Of a stretch of 5,990 nt of DNA, positions 1 to 5,884 are shown in pieces. Source of the DNA: Acidobacteriaceae bacterium. GTDB taxonomy: Bacteria; Acidobacteriota; Terriglobia; Terriglobales; Acidobacteriaceae. The stretch's first letter is position 1. Each line of letters starts with the position of its first letter. A program made the position numbers and the translations under genes. The stretch covers positions 8,043-14,032 of the forward strand of contig PMSZ01000310.1 of assembly GCA_003168235.1 (NCBI GenBank). Direction: 5' to 3'. Under the pieces are notes generated by a model, which worked only from the letters and a program-made list of their open reading frames with translations, had not been told where the DNA came from and did no database searches.

Positions 1-57
1 CAGGGTATGATCGTCGACCAGCAGAACGGAAATTTTGTTCGGCATTTTATCGGGCAT
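1..57 (-). CDS. Response regulator, NarL/FixJ type, N-terminal fragment (cut by window edge)
   Basis: Reading leftward from the ATG at 57-55, the 19 visible codons give MPDKMPNKISVLLVDDHTL. The hydrophobic beta strand (ISVLLV) followed by the acidic pair DD and then H is the classic first strand and Mg-binding pocket of a receiver domain, and the VDDH form is typical of NarL/FixJ regulators. The phosphoacceptor Asp and the expected LuxR-type helix-turn-helix lie outside the window. The gene follows the histidine kinase on the same strand with a 38-base gap, so it is very probably the cognate regulator, co-transcribed with the kinase. There is no good Shine-Dalgarno sequence before either in-frame ATG (57 or 45), so the start is uncertain; the receiver proper would begin at KISVLLV under either choice. 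Confidence 0.85.
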   Translation of the reverse strand, partial: MPDKMPNKISVLLVDDHTL

Positions 58-68
58 TTTTTAAAATT

Positions 69-80
69 TCGATAAATCGA
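69..80. repeat. Short perfect inverted repeat between kinase and regulator genes
   Basis: TCGAT-AA-ATCGA has 5-base arms and a 2-base spacer. It lies in the AT-rich 38-base gap between the kinase stop codon and the regulator start. It could be an operator half-site pair or a weak hairpin affecting regulator translation, but a 5-base arm can occur by chance. No function is assigned. Confidence 0.25.
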
Positions 81-95
81 GACGCGTCAACTTTA

Positions 96-1463
96 TCAAG
101 CTTCCAACTTTTCTCTTGGGATCGTCAATCGAACCAGAGTCCCACTTCCATTGGATGAGGGGTGCGAAAACTCAAGTGTGCCGCTGAGCAGGTCGGCGCG
201 TTCGCGCATTGCTACCAGTCCAATCCCCTGGTGAGTGGCCCGTGCATCGAAACCTTTGCCGTGATCTTCCACTTCGACCTCTAAAGCTTGCGGCTGAAAG
301 CGCAGACGAACCCAGGCTTCGTTCGCCTCCGAATGCCGGGTCAGGTTGTTGAGAGCTTCCTGCACGACGCGATAGACGTGAATGGCGGCGCTTCCGTTGA
401 CGGGAAACGGGTGGCCCGATTTTACGTAGAATACGTCAATTCCAGCCTGGCGTTCCACCACGGGCAAATACCAGTCGAGTGTGCTTTCGAGTCCTGTTTC
501 TTCGAGCATCACCGGATGCAAGGCTTGCGACAGGGTGCGGACTTTATCGAGGGTGGTTTGCGCAATCTCACAGACTTCGCGCAGGTCGGCGCGCAACGGC
601 GATCCTTCGGGAGCCTGATTTCCGGCGCGGGTCAGCATGGCGCCGACGGCGGTGAGGATTTGTCCGAACTCATCGTGCAGTTCGCGGGAGATGTGGCGCA
701 GGGTGGATTCCTGAGTGGAGATGAGTTTTTGCGCGAGTTCGCTGCGCTGCGCGGAAAGCGTCTCAAGCTGCGCGAACAAGCGCCGATTCGAACGGATGAG
801 ATAAAGGCTGGTGAAGAGAATGGCAATCAGAGTTGCGGTGAAGAACAGATATACCTGGCGCTGAACGCGGTTGTAGATTTCGGCGATGCGTTGCGCCGCC
901 TGCTCTTCACTTTCGTTGTTTTGCACCAGCAAGCGCGAGACGGCGGTGCTCAGCGCTTCCTGCCGGGCGCGCAGCGAGATTCGAATCTGCGTTCTGGCTT
1001 CGTCCTGGTCGGGGCCGCGCGCGAGGGCAAAGGTGCGGTCGGCGGCGTCCCAAAATTGGGCGACCGAGTTCTGAAGGTATTGTTCCTGGTCGGGAGTGCG
1101 ATTGACCGGGGCGACCGTCTGCTCGCGGCGCAGGGCGTCGTCGAGATCGGTGCGAACGCGATCGAATTGGGCCGACCATGCGGTGAGCGGGTAGGGTTCA
1201 TCGTTATCGAGCATGTCGCGCATGGCCAGCGCCAGCAAGTTCAAATCGTTCTGGATGCGCAGCAGTTGCAGGGAATCTTTGCGGTTGCGGTCTACGAGAT
1301 TGCTCTGGAGTTCGCGGAGTCCGGAGATTTGACGAGTGCTGTAGATGGAGTAAACGATCACGGCTGCGAGCGTGACGATGAGGCCGAGGAACAATCCGGG
1401 AGTGGGAGAGCGATGCAGCGGACGCGCGCCGAACGCAGGCTGGCTGGACTGGGACGAAGACAC
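96..1463 (-). CDS. Membrane sensor histidine kinase, HisKA_3 / NarL (NarX-DegS) type
   Basis: Sensor kinase expected to autophosphorylate and pass phosphate to the adjacent response regulator. From the GTG at 1463 it has 455 residues: a short cytoplasmic N-terminus, membrane helix 1 at about 23-42, an extracytoplasmic helical sensor region at about 43-203 (Arg/Gln/Glu-rich, resembling four-helix-bundle sensors), and membrane helix 2 at about 204-223. The HisKA_3 dimerisation segment carries the H-box RELHDEFGQ, with phosphoacceptor His at about 263. The HATPase_c domain has an N-box around EALNNL (369-374), a DHGKGFD G1 box (400-406) and a GIGLVAM G2 box (413-419). The C-terminus is complete. 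The frame stays open upstream to an ATG at 1616, but that start would run through the divergent promoter region and into the glycosyltransferase gene, and its extra residues look non-natural. GTG 1463 is my choice; TTG 1478 is an alternative, and neither has a strong ribosome binding site. The ligand is unknown. Confidence 0.88.
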   Translation of the reverse strand: MSSSQSSQPAFGARPLHRSPTPGLFLGLIVTLAAVIVYSIYSTRQISGLRELQSNLVDRNRKDSLQLLRIQNDLNLLALAMRDMLDNDEPYPLTAWSAQFDRVRTDLDDALRREQTVAPVNRTPDQEQYLQNSVAQFWDAADRTFALARGPDQDEARTQIRISLRARQEALSTAVSRLLVQNNESEEQAAQRIAEIYNRVQRQVYLFFTATLIAILFTSLYLIRSNRRLFAQLETLSAQRSELAQKLISTQESTLRHISRELHDEFGQILTAVGAMLTRAGNQAPEGSPLRADLREVCEIAQTTLDKVRTLSQALHPVMLEETGLESTLDWYLPVVERQAGIDVFYVKSGHPFPVNGSAAIHVYRVVQEALNNLTRHSEANEAWVRLRFQPQALEVEVEDHGKGFDARATHQGIGLVAMRERADLLSGTLEFSHPSSNGSGTLVRLTIPREKLEA

Positions 1464-1602
1464 GACCCGAGAATACAACGGGGGCGGGCTGATTGACCAA
1501 CATCGGTGCGTGTCCCGCAAATGACCAGCAGTTTTATCTCTTACGCCTGATTCTTGATACTGGCCGTGATGTGTTAGCCTGCGAATCAAACAGTGGAGAA
1601 TC
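1464..1602. promoter_or_regulatory. Divergent intergenic region between kinase and GT2 gene
   Basis: The two genes are transcribed away from each other, so both promoters should lie in these roughly 140 bases. The GT2 gene has a usable ribosome binding site (GGAG at 1595-1598, four bases before GTG 1603). A TTGATA hexamer at 1554-1559 resembles a -35 box, but no -10 box lies at a 16-18 base spacing, so I do not name a promoter. TGATTC (1548-1553) and GAATCA (1583-1588) form a weak inverted pair. Nothing else clear is visible. Confidence 0.4.
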
Positions 1603-2343
1603 GTGGCATTGGACATCGGACAACCTAACCTGCAAAACCCAACCGGCGCTAAGTATCAACTATCAGTTTTGTTGCCTACGCGGAATGAGAAAGATAATCT
1701 GGAGATCCTCATTCCTCGTCTGGATGCGGTACTGCGCGAGATCGGAATTCAGTACGAAATCATCGTGGCGGATGGCGATTCCACGGATGGCACGATTGAA
1801 GCGGCGCGCCGGCTTGGAGCTACGGCATTCCAGCAGCGAGGCGCGGGATACGGCCTCGCTCTGAAACAAGGGTTCGAGGCGGCGTCAGGAGAGTACATTG
1901 TCACGCTCGATGCCGATCTTTCGCATGATCCAAAGTTCGTCCAGCGGCTCTGGGAAAATCGGGAGGCGGCCGAGGTCGTGGTGGCTTCTCGTTACTGCGA
2001 AGGCGGGGCGGCGCAGGCTCCGCTGCTGCGGCGGTTCTTGAGCCAGGTATTGAATTGGTTCTTTACGGTGAGTTTCGGGGTTCCGGTCACGGATGTGTCG
2101 AGCGGCTTTCGGATTTATCGAGCTGACGTGATTCAGGCGGAGGACTTCGAAGGCACAACCTATGACGCCCTGGAGGAGATTTTGATTCGGATACATCACG
2201 ACGGCGGTCGGATTATTGAGGTGCCGTTTACTTATGTTCCGCGGGTGCATGGGACTTCGAACGCGAGGATTTTTCGGATTGGGATGAGGCTGCTGGCCAC
2301 GTCGTTTCGATTGCGGGGGCTGCGACGCTCGAAACGGGACTAG
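1603..2343 (+). CDS. GT2 glycosyltransferase, polyprenyl/dolichyl-phosphate mannose synthase-like
   Basis: A 246-residue GT-A fold transferase expected to move a sugar from a nucleotide donor to polyprenyl phosphate on the cytoplasmic face. Motifs in order: LLPTRNE (23-29) at the first strand; VADGDSTDGT (55-64), the nucleotide-binding Asp region; TLDADLSHDP (101-110), the DXD-like metal site in the form characteristic of DPM1 relatives (DADLSHxP); ASRY (128-131); DVSSGFR (164-170); and EVPFTYVPRVHGTSN (206-220), which matches the DPM1-family EVPxxFxxRxxGxS block. It ends in a basic tail and lacks the C-terminal membrane helices of GtrB/ArnC or long DPM proteins, so it resembles the soluble, roughly 240-residue DPM1 form. 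It starts at GTG behind a GGAG site. Sugar specificity (mannose, glucose or another) cannot be read from sequence. A PMT-like gene 3.5 kb downstream is a plausible consumer of its product. Confidence 0.88.
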   Translation: MALDIGQPNLQNPTGAKYQLSVLLPTRNEKDNLEILIPRLDAVLREIGIQYEIIVADGDSTDGTIEAARRLGATAFQQRGAGYGLALKQGFEAASGEYIVTLDADLSHDPKFVQRLWENREAAEVVVASRYCEGGAAQAPLLRRFLSQVLNWFFTVSFGVPVTDVSSGFRIYRADVIQAEDFEGTTYDALEEILIRIHHDGGRIIEVPFTYVPRVHGTSNARIFRIGMRLLATSFRLRGLRRSKRD

Positions 2344-2360
2344 CCGGTGGTGTGGATCGG

Positions 2361-2409
2361 CGGCTGAAGCCGACGGAAGAGGTGGCCTTGATGCAGCTGA
2401 AGCGCCACC
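2361..2409. repeat. Palindromic intergenic repeat with CGGCTGAAGCCG core
   Basis: In the 109-base spacer after the GT2 gene, CGGCTGAAGCCG (2361-2372) is a perfect 4-base stem with a TGAA loop. GCTGAAGC occurs twice, at 2363-2370 and 2396-2403. GGTGGC (2381-2386) pairs with GCCACC (2404-2409) across a 17-base loop. A short T-run (2422-2426) lies 12 bases further on, too far for a classical intrinsic terminator. The CTGAAGCC-type hairpin resembles palindromic dispersed repeats I associate with Acidobacteriota intergenic DNA; whether this copy belongs to a genome-wide family needs the whole genome. It may also reduce read-through between the flanking genes. Confidence 0.45.
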
Positions 2410-2452
2410 CAATTGCGACTCTTTTTGAAACCGCGTAGCATCCAAGTTGAAT

Positions 2453-3685
2453 ATGGCGACTACCGCGGCTACGCCGCGCCACCCACCCAAACTGGTTCTC
2501 GGGGAAACCTTTAGTCTCGCCTACGACACCTTCTGTGCCAACAAGGTGCGCTTTTCTCTTACTGCTTTAGGCATGGTGATCGGGACGGCATCCCTCATTC
2601 TGGTGGTCACGATCGGGATGACCGGGAAGCAGTACATTTTGAACCTGATTCAAGCGATCGGCGCCAATATGATTGACGCCGAGTACAAGGGTGGGGGCGA
2701 GGGTACAACGCCGGACCGGCTGACGGTCGACGATATGTATGCCGTTCTGCAGCGCGTACCGGGAATTGTGGCGGCTTCTCCGGTGGTTCCACTGGATAAT
2801 CGGATTCCGATCGGGAATGGCAAAGAGCGCGACCTGCGGGTGCTGGGAGTGCTCCCTGAATACAATAAGGTGCGCAATCTGGTGATTGTCTCAGGGCGTT
2901 TTTTCGACGCCGAGGACGAACAGGCGCGTAACAAAGTTGGAGTGATCCAGCAGAAACTTGCGGAACAACTCTACGGGTCGGTCGACGCGGCGGTGGGTAA
3001 GGAGGTCAAGCTGAGCGGGCTGCCTTTCACGATCATCGGGACCTTTCGCGAGAGCGTGGATACGTTCGGGCAGTCGGAAGTGACCGACAACACGATGGCG
3101 ATTCCGTACAGCGTGAGCCGTTATTTTACGAACACTCCGTTTGTGCAGCAGATTTATTTTTCGGCGGCCGACCCTTCGATGGTGATTCCGGTGACGGACC
3201 AGATTCGCGAAGTGATCCGGTCGAGGCATCGGCCGGAATCGAATTATGTGGTGCAGAATTTGACGGCGTTGCTCAGCGTGGCCGAACGCACGGCCAATGC
3301 GTTGACCATGGTGTTGCTGCTGATTGCCGCGGTGACGCTGCTGGTGGGCGGTATCGGCATTATGAATATTATGCTGGCGACGGTAACTTCGCGCATTCAC
3401 GAGATTGGCATTCGAAAGGCGATTGGGGCGACGAATGCCGAGATCCGATTTCAGTTTCTGTCGGAGGCGGTGCTGATTTCTCTGTTTGGGGGGCTGGGCG
3501 GAGTGGTGATTGGACTGGCGCTGCCGTTTTCGGTGCGGTTTCTTACCGATTACCGTATCCCGATTTCGGGGCTCTCCGCGATCGTGGCCATCTTGGTTTC
3601 GGGCGTAGTGGGAATTCTGTTCGGGACGGTTCCGGCGGCGCGGGCAGCGAAGATGGATCCGGTGGAGAGCTTGCGATACGAGTGA
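2453..3685 (+). CDS. ABC transporter permease, MacB/FtsX family (MacB_PCD + FtsX domains)
   Basis: A 410-residue inner-membrane subunit with the MacB-type layout. A cytoplasmic N-terminus of about 30 residues is followed by membrane helix 1 at about 34-56. A large extracytoplasmic MacB_PCD-like domain spans about 57-280. Three C-terminal helices (about 284-306, 336-360, 371-393) form the FtsX domain. Between helices 2 and 3 lies VTSRIHEIGIRKAIGAT (311-327), the conserved coupling segment that contacts the ATPase, and the end PAARAAKMDPVESLRYE (394-410) is the standard C-terminal signature. These proteins are mechanotransmission permeases that work with a separate ATPase and often a MacA-like adaptor to export peptides, lipids or drugs. 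The nucleotide-binding domain is absent from this protein and from the window, so the ATPase must be encoded elsewhere. I chose ATG 2453 over the in-frame TTG 2447; neither has a strong ribosome binding site. The gene lies 109 bases after the GT2 gene on the same strand. The substrate cannot be inferred. Confidence 0.9.
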   Translation: MATTAATPRHPPKLVLGETFSLAYDTFCANKVRFSLTALGMVIGTASLILVVTIGMTGKQYILNLIQAIGANMIDAEYKGGGEGTTPDRLTVDDMYAVLQRVPGIVAASPVVPLDNRIPIGNGKERDLRVLGVLPEYNKVRNLVIVSGRFFDAEDEQARNKVGVIQQKLAEQLYGSVDAAVGKEVKLSGLPFTIIGTFRESVDTFGQSEVTDNTMAIPYSVSRYFTNTPFVQQIYFSAADPSMVIPVTDQIREVIRSRHRPESNYVVQNLTALLSVAERTANALTMVLLLIAAVTLLVGGIGIMNIMLATVTSRIHEIGIRKAIGATNAEIRFQFLSEAVLISLFGGLGGVVIGLALPFSVRFLTDYRIPISGLSAIVAILVSGVVGILFGTVPAARAAKMDPVESLRYE

Positions 3686-3735
3686 GATCGGATGGCTCCC
3701 CGAACGCGCGTCGAACTCGGTTGCAATTGATACGA

Positions 3736-3813
3736 CCTCTGACTTGCGCTTCTGACTTGCGCCTCTGACTTGGCTGTCTAACTCTGCATCTAACTTTTAC
3801 AACCTAACTTGTA
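3736..3813. repeat. Six-unit degenerate 13-nt tandem repeat upstream of asnB
   Basis: Units begin at 3736, 3749, 3762, 3775, 3788 and 3801. The first three are nearly identical (cctctgacttgcg, cttctgacttgcg, cctctgacttggc); the last three drift (tgtctaactctgc, atctaacttttac, aacctaacttgta). The shared core is (T/C)CT(G/A)ACTT, starting at 3738, 3751, 3764, 3777, 3789 and 3803, so spacings are 13, 13, 13, 12 and 14. It lies in the non-coding gap between the permease stop and the asparagine synthase. Decay from the left-hand copies to the right looks like an ageing minisatellite, but iterated protein-binding sites are also possible. Confidence 0.8.
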
Positions 3814-3837
3814 GAACCTGAAAAAGACCGTTACGAT
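3809..3837 (+). promoter_or_regulatory. Possible sigma-70-like promoter for asnB
   Basis: TTGTAG (3809-3814) and TACGAT (3832-3837) are separated by 17 bases and each matches the sigma-70 consensus at four of six positions. Transcription would start near 3844 and give a leader of about 115 bases before the TTG start of asnB. The -10 element lies inside the CGTTA-CGA-TAACG palindrome. This is a computed-by-eye match without experimental support; Acidobacteriota promoters are poorly defined. Confidence 0.3.
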
Positions 3838-3856
3838 AACGTTTCTACCTTGTAGA
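3829..3856. promoter_or_regulatory. Two adjacent 13-nt inverted repeats, candidate operators
   Basis: CGTTA-CGA-TAACG (3829-3841) and TCTAC-CTT-GTAGA (3844-3856) each have perfect 5-base arms around a 3-base spacer, and they are separated by two bases. The two palindromes differ in sequence but share the same geometry. The element CTTGTAGA within the second also occurs at 3808-3815, at the end of the tandem repeat array. The position over and just after the possible -10 box would suit a repressor, or a small hairpin pair at the start of the leader RNA. Confidence 0.35.
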
Positions 3857-3896
3857 CAGTAGTTTGCGCCGTGTTCCTGATCCCGCGGGGTGCAGC

Positions 3897-3939
3897 TTTC
3901 CGCCATCCGGTCTGCGGAAGTTGTCTGCTGATTTCGCAA
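3897..3939 (+). other. Possible structured 5' leader of asnB
   Basis: TTCCGC (3898-3903) pairs with GCGGAA (3914-3919), plus a T-G wobble (3897/3920), around a 10-base loop. A longer-range pair TTGCG (3864-3868) with CGCAA (3935-3939) would close this hairpin into a larger structure that ends six bases before the ribosome binding site. No known riboswitch class is recognised, and there is no terminator-like U-run. Treat as possible secondary structure only. Confidence 0.25.
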
Positions 3940-3945
3940 GTAATT

Positions 3946-3961
3946 GAGGTGTACGCCTTTG
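3946..3961 (+). promoter_or_regulatory. Ribosome binding site and TTG start that fix the asnB N-terminus
   Basis: GAGGTG at 3946-3951 lies seven bases before TTG 3959-3961. Starting there gives Met-Cys-Gly-Ile-Val-Gly-Phe, which places the catalytic cysteine directly after the initiator Met, as class II amidotransferases require. The in-frame TTG at 3944 overlaps this ribosome binding site and would bury the cysteine at residue 7. Confidence 0.85.
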
Positions 3962-5884
3962 TGTGGAATCGTCGGTTTCACCCATAAATGTTGGGTGCCT
4001 GATTCCGATCGCATTCAGAACGCAACCGCCACGCTGATTCATCGTGGGCCGGACGAGCAGGGAGTGTTTCAATCGAGCGTGTGCTCGATGGGCGCGACGC
4101 GGCTCAAGATCATTGACCTCGGTGGCGGCGACCAACCTATTGTCTCGGACGACGGCGATGTCGCCATTGTGTTCAACGGCGAAATTTACAACCACATGGA
4201 ATTGCGGCGCGAATTGGAGGCACTCGGCCATCGCTTCCACTCCCACTGCGACACGGAAACTGTTTTGCGGGCGTTCATCGAGTGGGACACGGCGTGCTTT
4301 GCGCGTTTGCGCGGCATGTTTGCCATCGCGCTGTATACGAAATCGACGAAACGGCTGGTGCTGGCGCGCGACCGCATGGGAATCAAGCCGCTTTATTTTA
4401 TGCGGCGCGGAGAGGACCTGTTTTTCGGCTCTGAGTTGAAGGCGATTCTGGTTCATCCTGAAATTGAGCGCCGATTAAGTTTGAACGGGCTCGATTGCTA
4501 TTTGTCGTTGAACTATGTGCCTTGTCCGTGGACGCTGGTGGAGGGAATCGAAAAACTTTATCCCGGGCAGTGGATGGAGTGGCGCGATGGCACGGTTTCT
4601 TCAGATTTCTACTGGCGCCTGCCCTTTGGGGCGATCCGCGAGCAGACGCTGGAAGCGGCGCGGGAAGAGTTGGACACGCTGCTGCGGCAGTCGATTCGCG
4701 AGCACATGATCTCGGATGTGCCGCTGGGGATGTGGCTGAGCGGAGGCATCGACTCTTCGACAATCTTGCATTATGCGGCGACGGAATCGAGCACTCCGCT
4801 CAAGACGTTCTCGATTTCATTCCAGGGAAGAAGTTTCGACGAGACCGCGTATATTCGCGAGGTCGCCAGGCAATATCAGACTGACCACGAAGAACTGGAT
4901 TTGAATCCGGATGCCGATCTGCGCGGCGCGATTGAATCGTTCGTCTATTACTCGGACGAGCCCTCGGCGGATGCGGGAGCGATTCCGGTGTGGTTTCTTT
5001 CGAAGTTGAGCAAGACCAAGACGACGGTCAGTCTTAGCGGCGAAGGGGCAGATGAGCTTTTTGGCGGCTATCTGACACATCGGGCAAATCGGCTGGCTGC
5101 GGTGGCGCGGCGCTTTCCGAAAAAGGGGCGGCAGCTTGCGCTCGGGGCGTTGCGGCTCTGGCCGGTTTCAGACGAGAAGATCAGTTTTGAATATCAACTG
5201 AAGCGGTTTCTGGAAGGTTCGCTGATGACGCCCGATCGGGCGCACGTCTACTGGAATGGAACCTTCTCGGAAACGGAAAAACGGGCTTTGATTCGCTCGG
5301 AGCTTCCGCATACTCTTAACGACGTTTTGGGTGAGTTGCGCGACCGGTTTTCGGCGAAAGACGATTTGGCGCCCTACTTGTGGTTTGACCAGAGATATTT
5401 TCTTCCCGACGATATTCTGAATAAGGCGGACCGGATGAGCATGGCGCATTCGCTGGAAGTGCGTCCGCCGTTTCTCGATCACCGGATCGTTGAGTTCGCC
5501 GCTACGCTGCCGGCATCGCTGAAGATCCGCGGTTCGCGGCAGAAGGTGCTGCTGAAAGAATTGATGCGCGACAAGCTTCCGCAATCGGTGCTTCGGCGGA
5601 AGAAAGTCGGATTCGACATTCCGGCGCACGATTGGTTGCGAGGATGTTTGCGCTCTCTGATGACGGAAGTCTTGCTGGACGGGGCGTCCGAGCATTCAGG
5701 ATTGTTCCGGCGGGAAGTGATTGAGACTTATATTCAGCAGCACCTGGAGAGAAAAGCCAACGTTGGCTATCACCTCTGGGGTCTGATGGTGCTGTTTATG
5801 TGGATGAAAAAATGGGGAATTCAGGCCGCGGCCTCCCGGGAGACGAGCGTTTGGATACAGGAAAAAACTGGCACCTATATCTAG
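3959..5884 (+). CDS. asnB: Asparagine synthase (glutamine-hydrolysing), AsnB/AsnO type
   Basis: A 641-residue two-domain enzyme. The N-terminal class II glutaminase domain releases ammonia from glutamine, and the C-terminal domain uses ATP to adenylate aspartate or a related carboxylate and amidate it. Visible residues: Cys2 nucleophile exposed after Met removal (MCGIVGF); RGPDE (29-33); NGEIYN (73-78); CDTE (97-100); DRMGIKPLY (138-146); FGSELKA (156-162). In the synthetase domain: the PPi loop LSGGIDSS (260-267), SGEGADELFGGY (360-371) and DDILNKADRMSMAHSLEVRPPFLDH (484-508), with the active-site Lys and Arg region intact. Length fits the 610-640 residue Bacillus-like AsnB/AsnO group better than the 554-residue E. 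coli AsnB. No residue essential to either half looks lost. Members of this group make free asparagine, but many in polysaccharide or exosortase-type clusters are thought to amidate sugars or peptides. The overlapping PMT-like gene makes a cell-envelope role plausible here; the actual acceptor is unproven. Confidence 0.93.
   Translation: MCGIVGFTHKCWVPDSDRIQNATATLIHRGPDEQGVFQSSVCSMGATRLKIIDLGGGDQPIVSDDGDVAIVFNGEIYNHMELRRELEALGHRFHSHCDTETVLRAFIEWDTACFARLRGMFAIALYTKSTKRLVLARDRMGIKPLYFMRRGEDLFFGSELKAILVHPEIERRLSLNGLDCYLSLNYVPCPWTLVEGIEKLYPGQWMEWRDGTVSSDFYWRLPFGAIREQTLEAAREELDTLLRQSIREHMISDVPLGMWLSGGIDSSTILHYAATESSTPLKTFSISFQGRSFDETAYIREVARQYQTDHEELDLNPDADLRGAIESFVYYSDEPSADAGAIPVWFLSKLSKTKTTVSLSGEGADELFGGYLTHRANRLAAVARRFPKKGRQLALGALRLWPVSDEKISFEYQLKRFLEGSLMTPDRAHVYWNGTFSETEKRALIRSELPHTLNDVLGELRDRFSAKDDLAPYLWFDQRYFLPDDILNKADRMSMAHSLEVRPPFLDHRIVEFAATLPASLKIRGSRQKVLLKELMRDKLPQSVLRRKKVGFDIPAHDWLRGCLRSLMTEVLLDGASEHSGLFRREVIETYIQQHLERKANVGYHLWGLMVLFMWMKKWGIQAAASRETSVWIQEKTGTYI

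Noticed and set aside
288..1496. A 402-codon open frame on the plus strand opposite the histidine kinase
   Set aside because: It lies antisense to a kinase with all catalytic boxes intact, has no recognisable domain or membrane segment, and is a typical shadow of a GC-rich gene.
2381..2426. Rho-independent terminator after the GT2 gene
   Set aside because: The 6-base stem has a 17-base loop and the T-run is 12 bases beyond it, so it does not fit the intrinsic terminator form.
2447..2452. TTG at 2447 as the start of the permease
   Set aside because: An ATG lies two codons later and neither has a better ribosome binding site, so the ATG is preferred.
3736..3813. CRISPR array
   Set aside because: Units are 13 bases, contiguous and without spacers, and no cas gene is present.
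3686..3958. A small gene or tRNA in the permease-asnB gap
   Set aside because: No plausible start with a ribosome binding site, no cloverleaf pattern, and the repeats dominate the stretch.
3845..4456. A 203-codon minus-strand open frame across the asnB start
   Set aside because: It is antisense to the conserved glutaminase domain, is rich in Arg/His/Gln and has no domain signal.
5168..5695. A 175-codon minus-strand open frame opposite the asnB C-terminal half
   Set aside because: It is a shadow frame over conserved synthetase motifs and has no independent start signal or domain.
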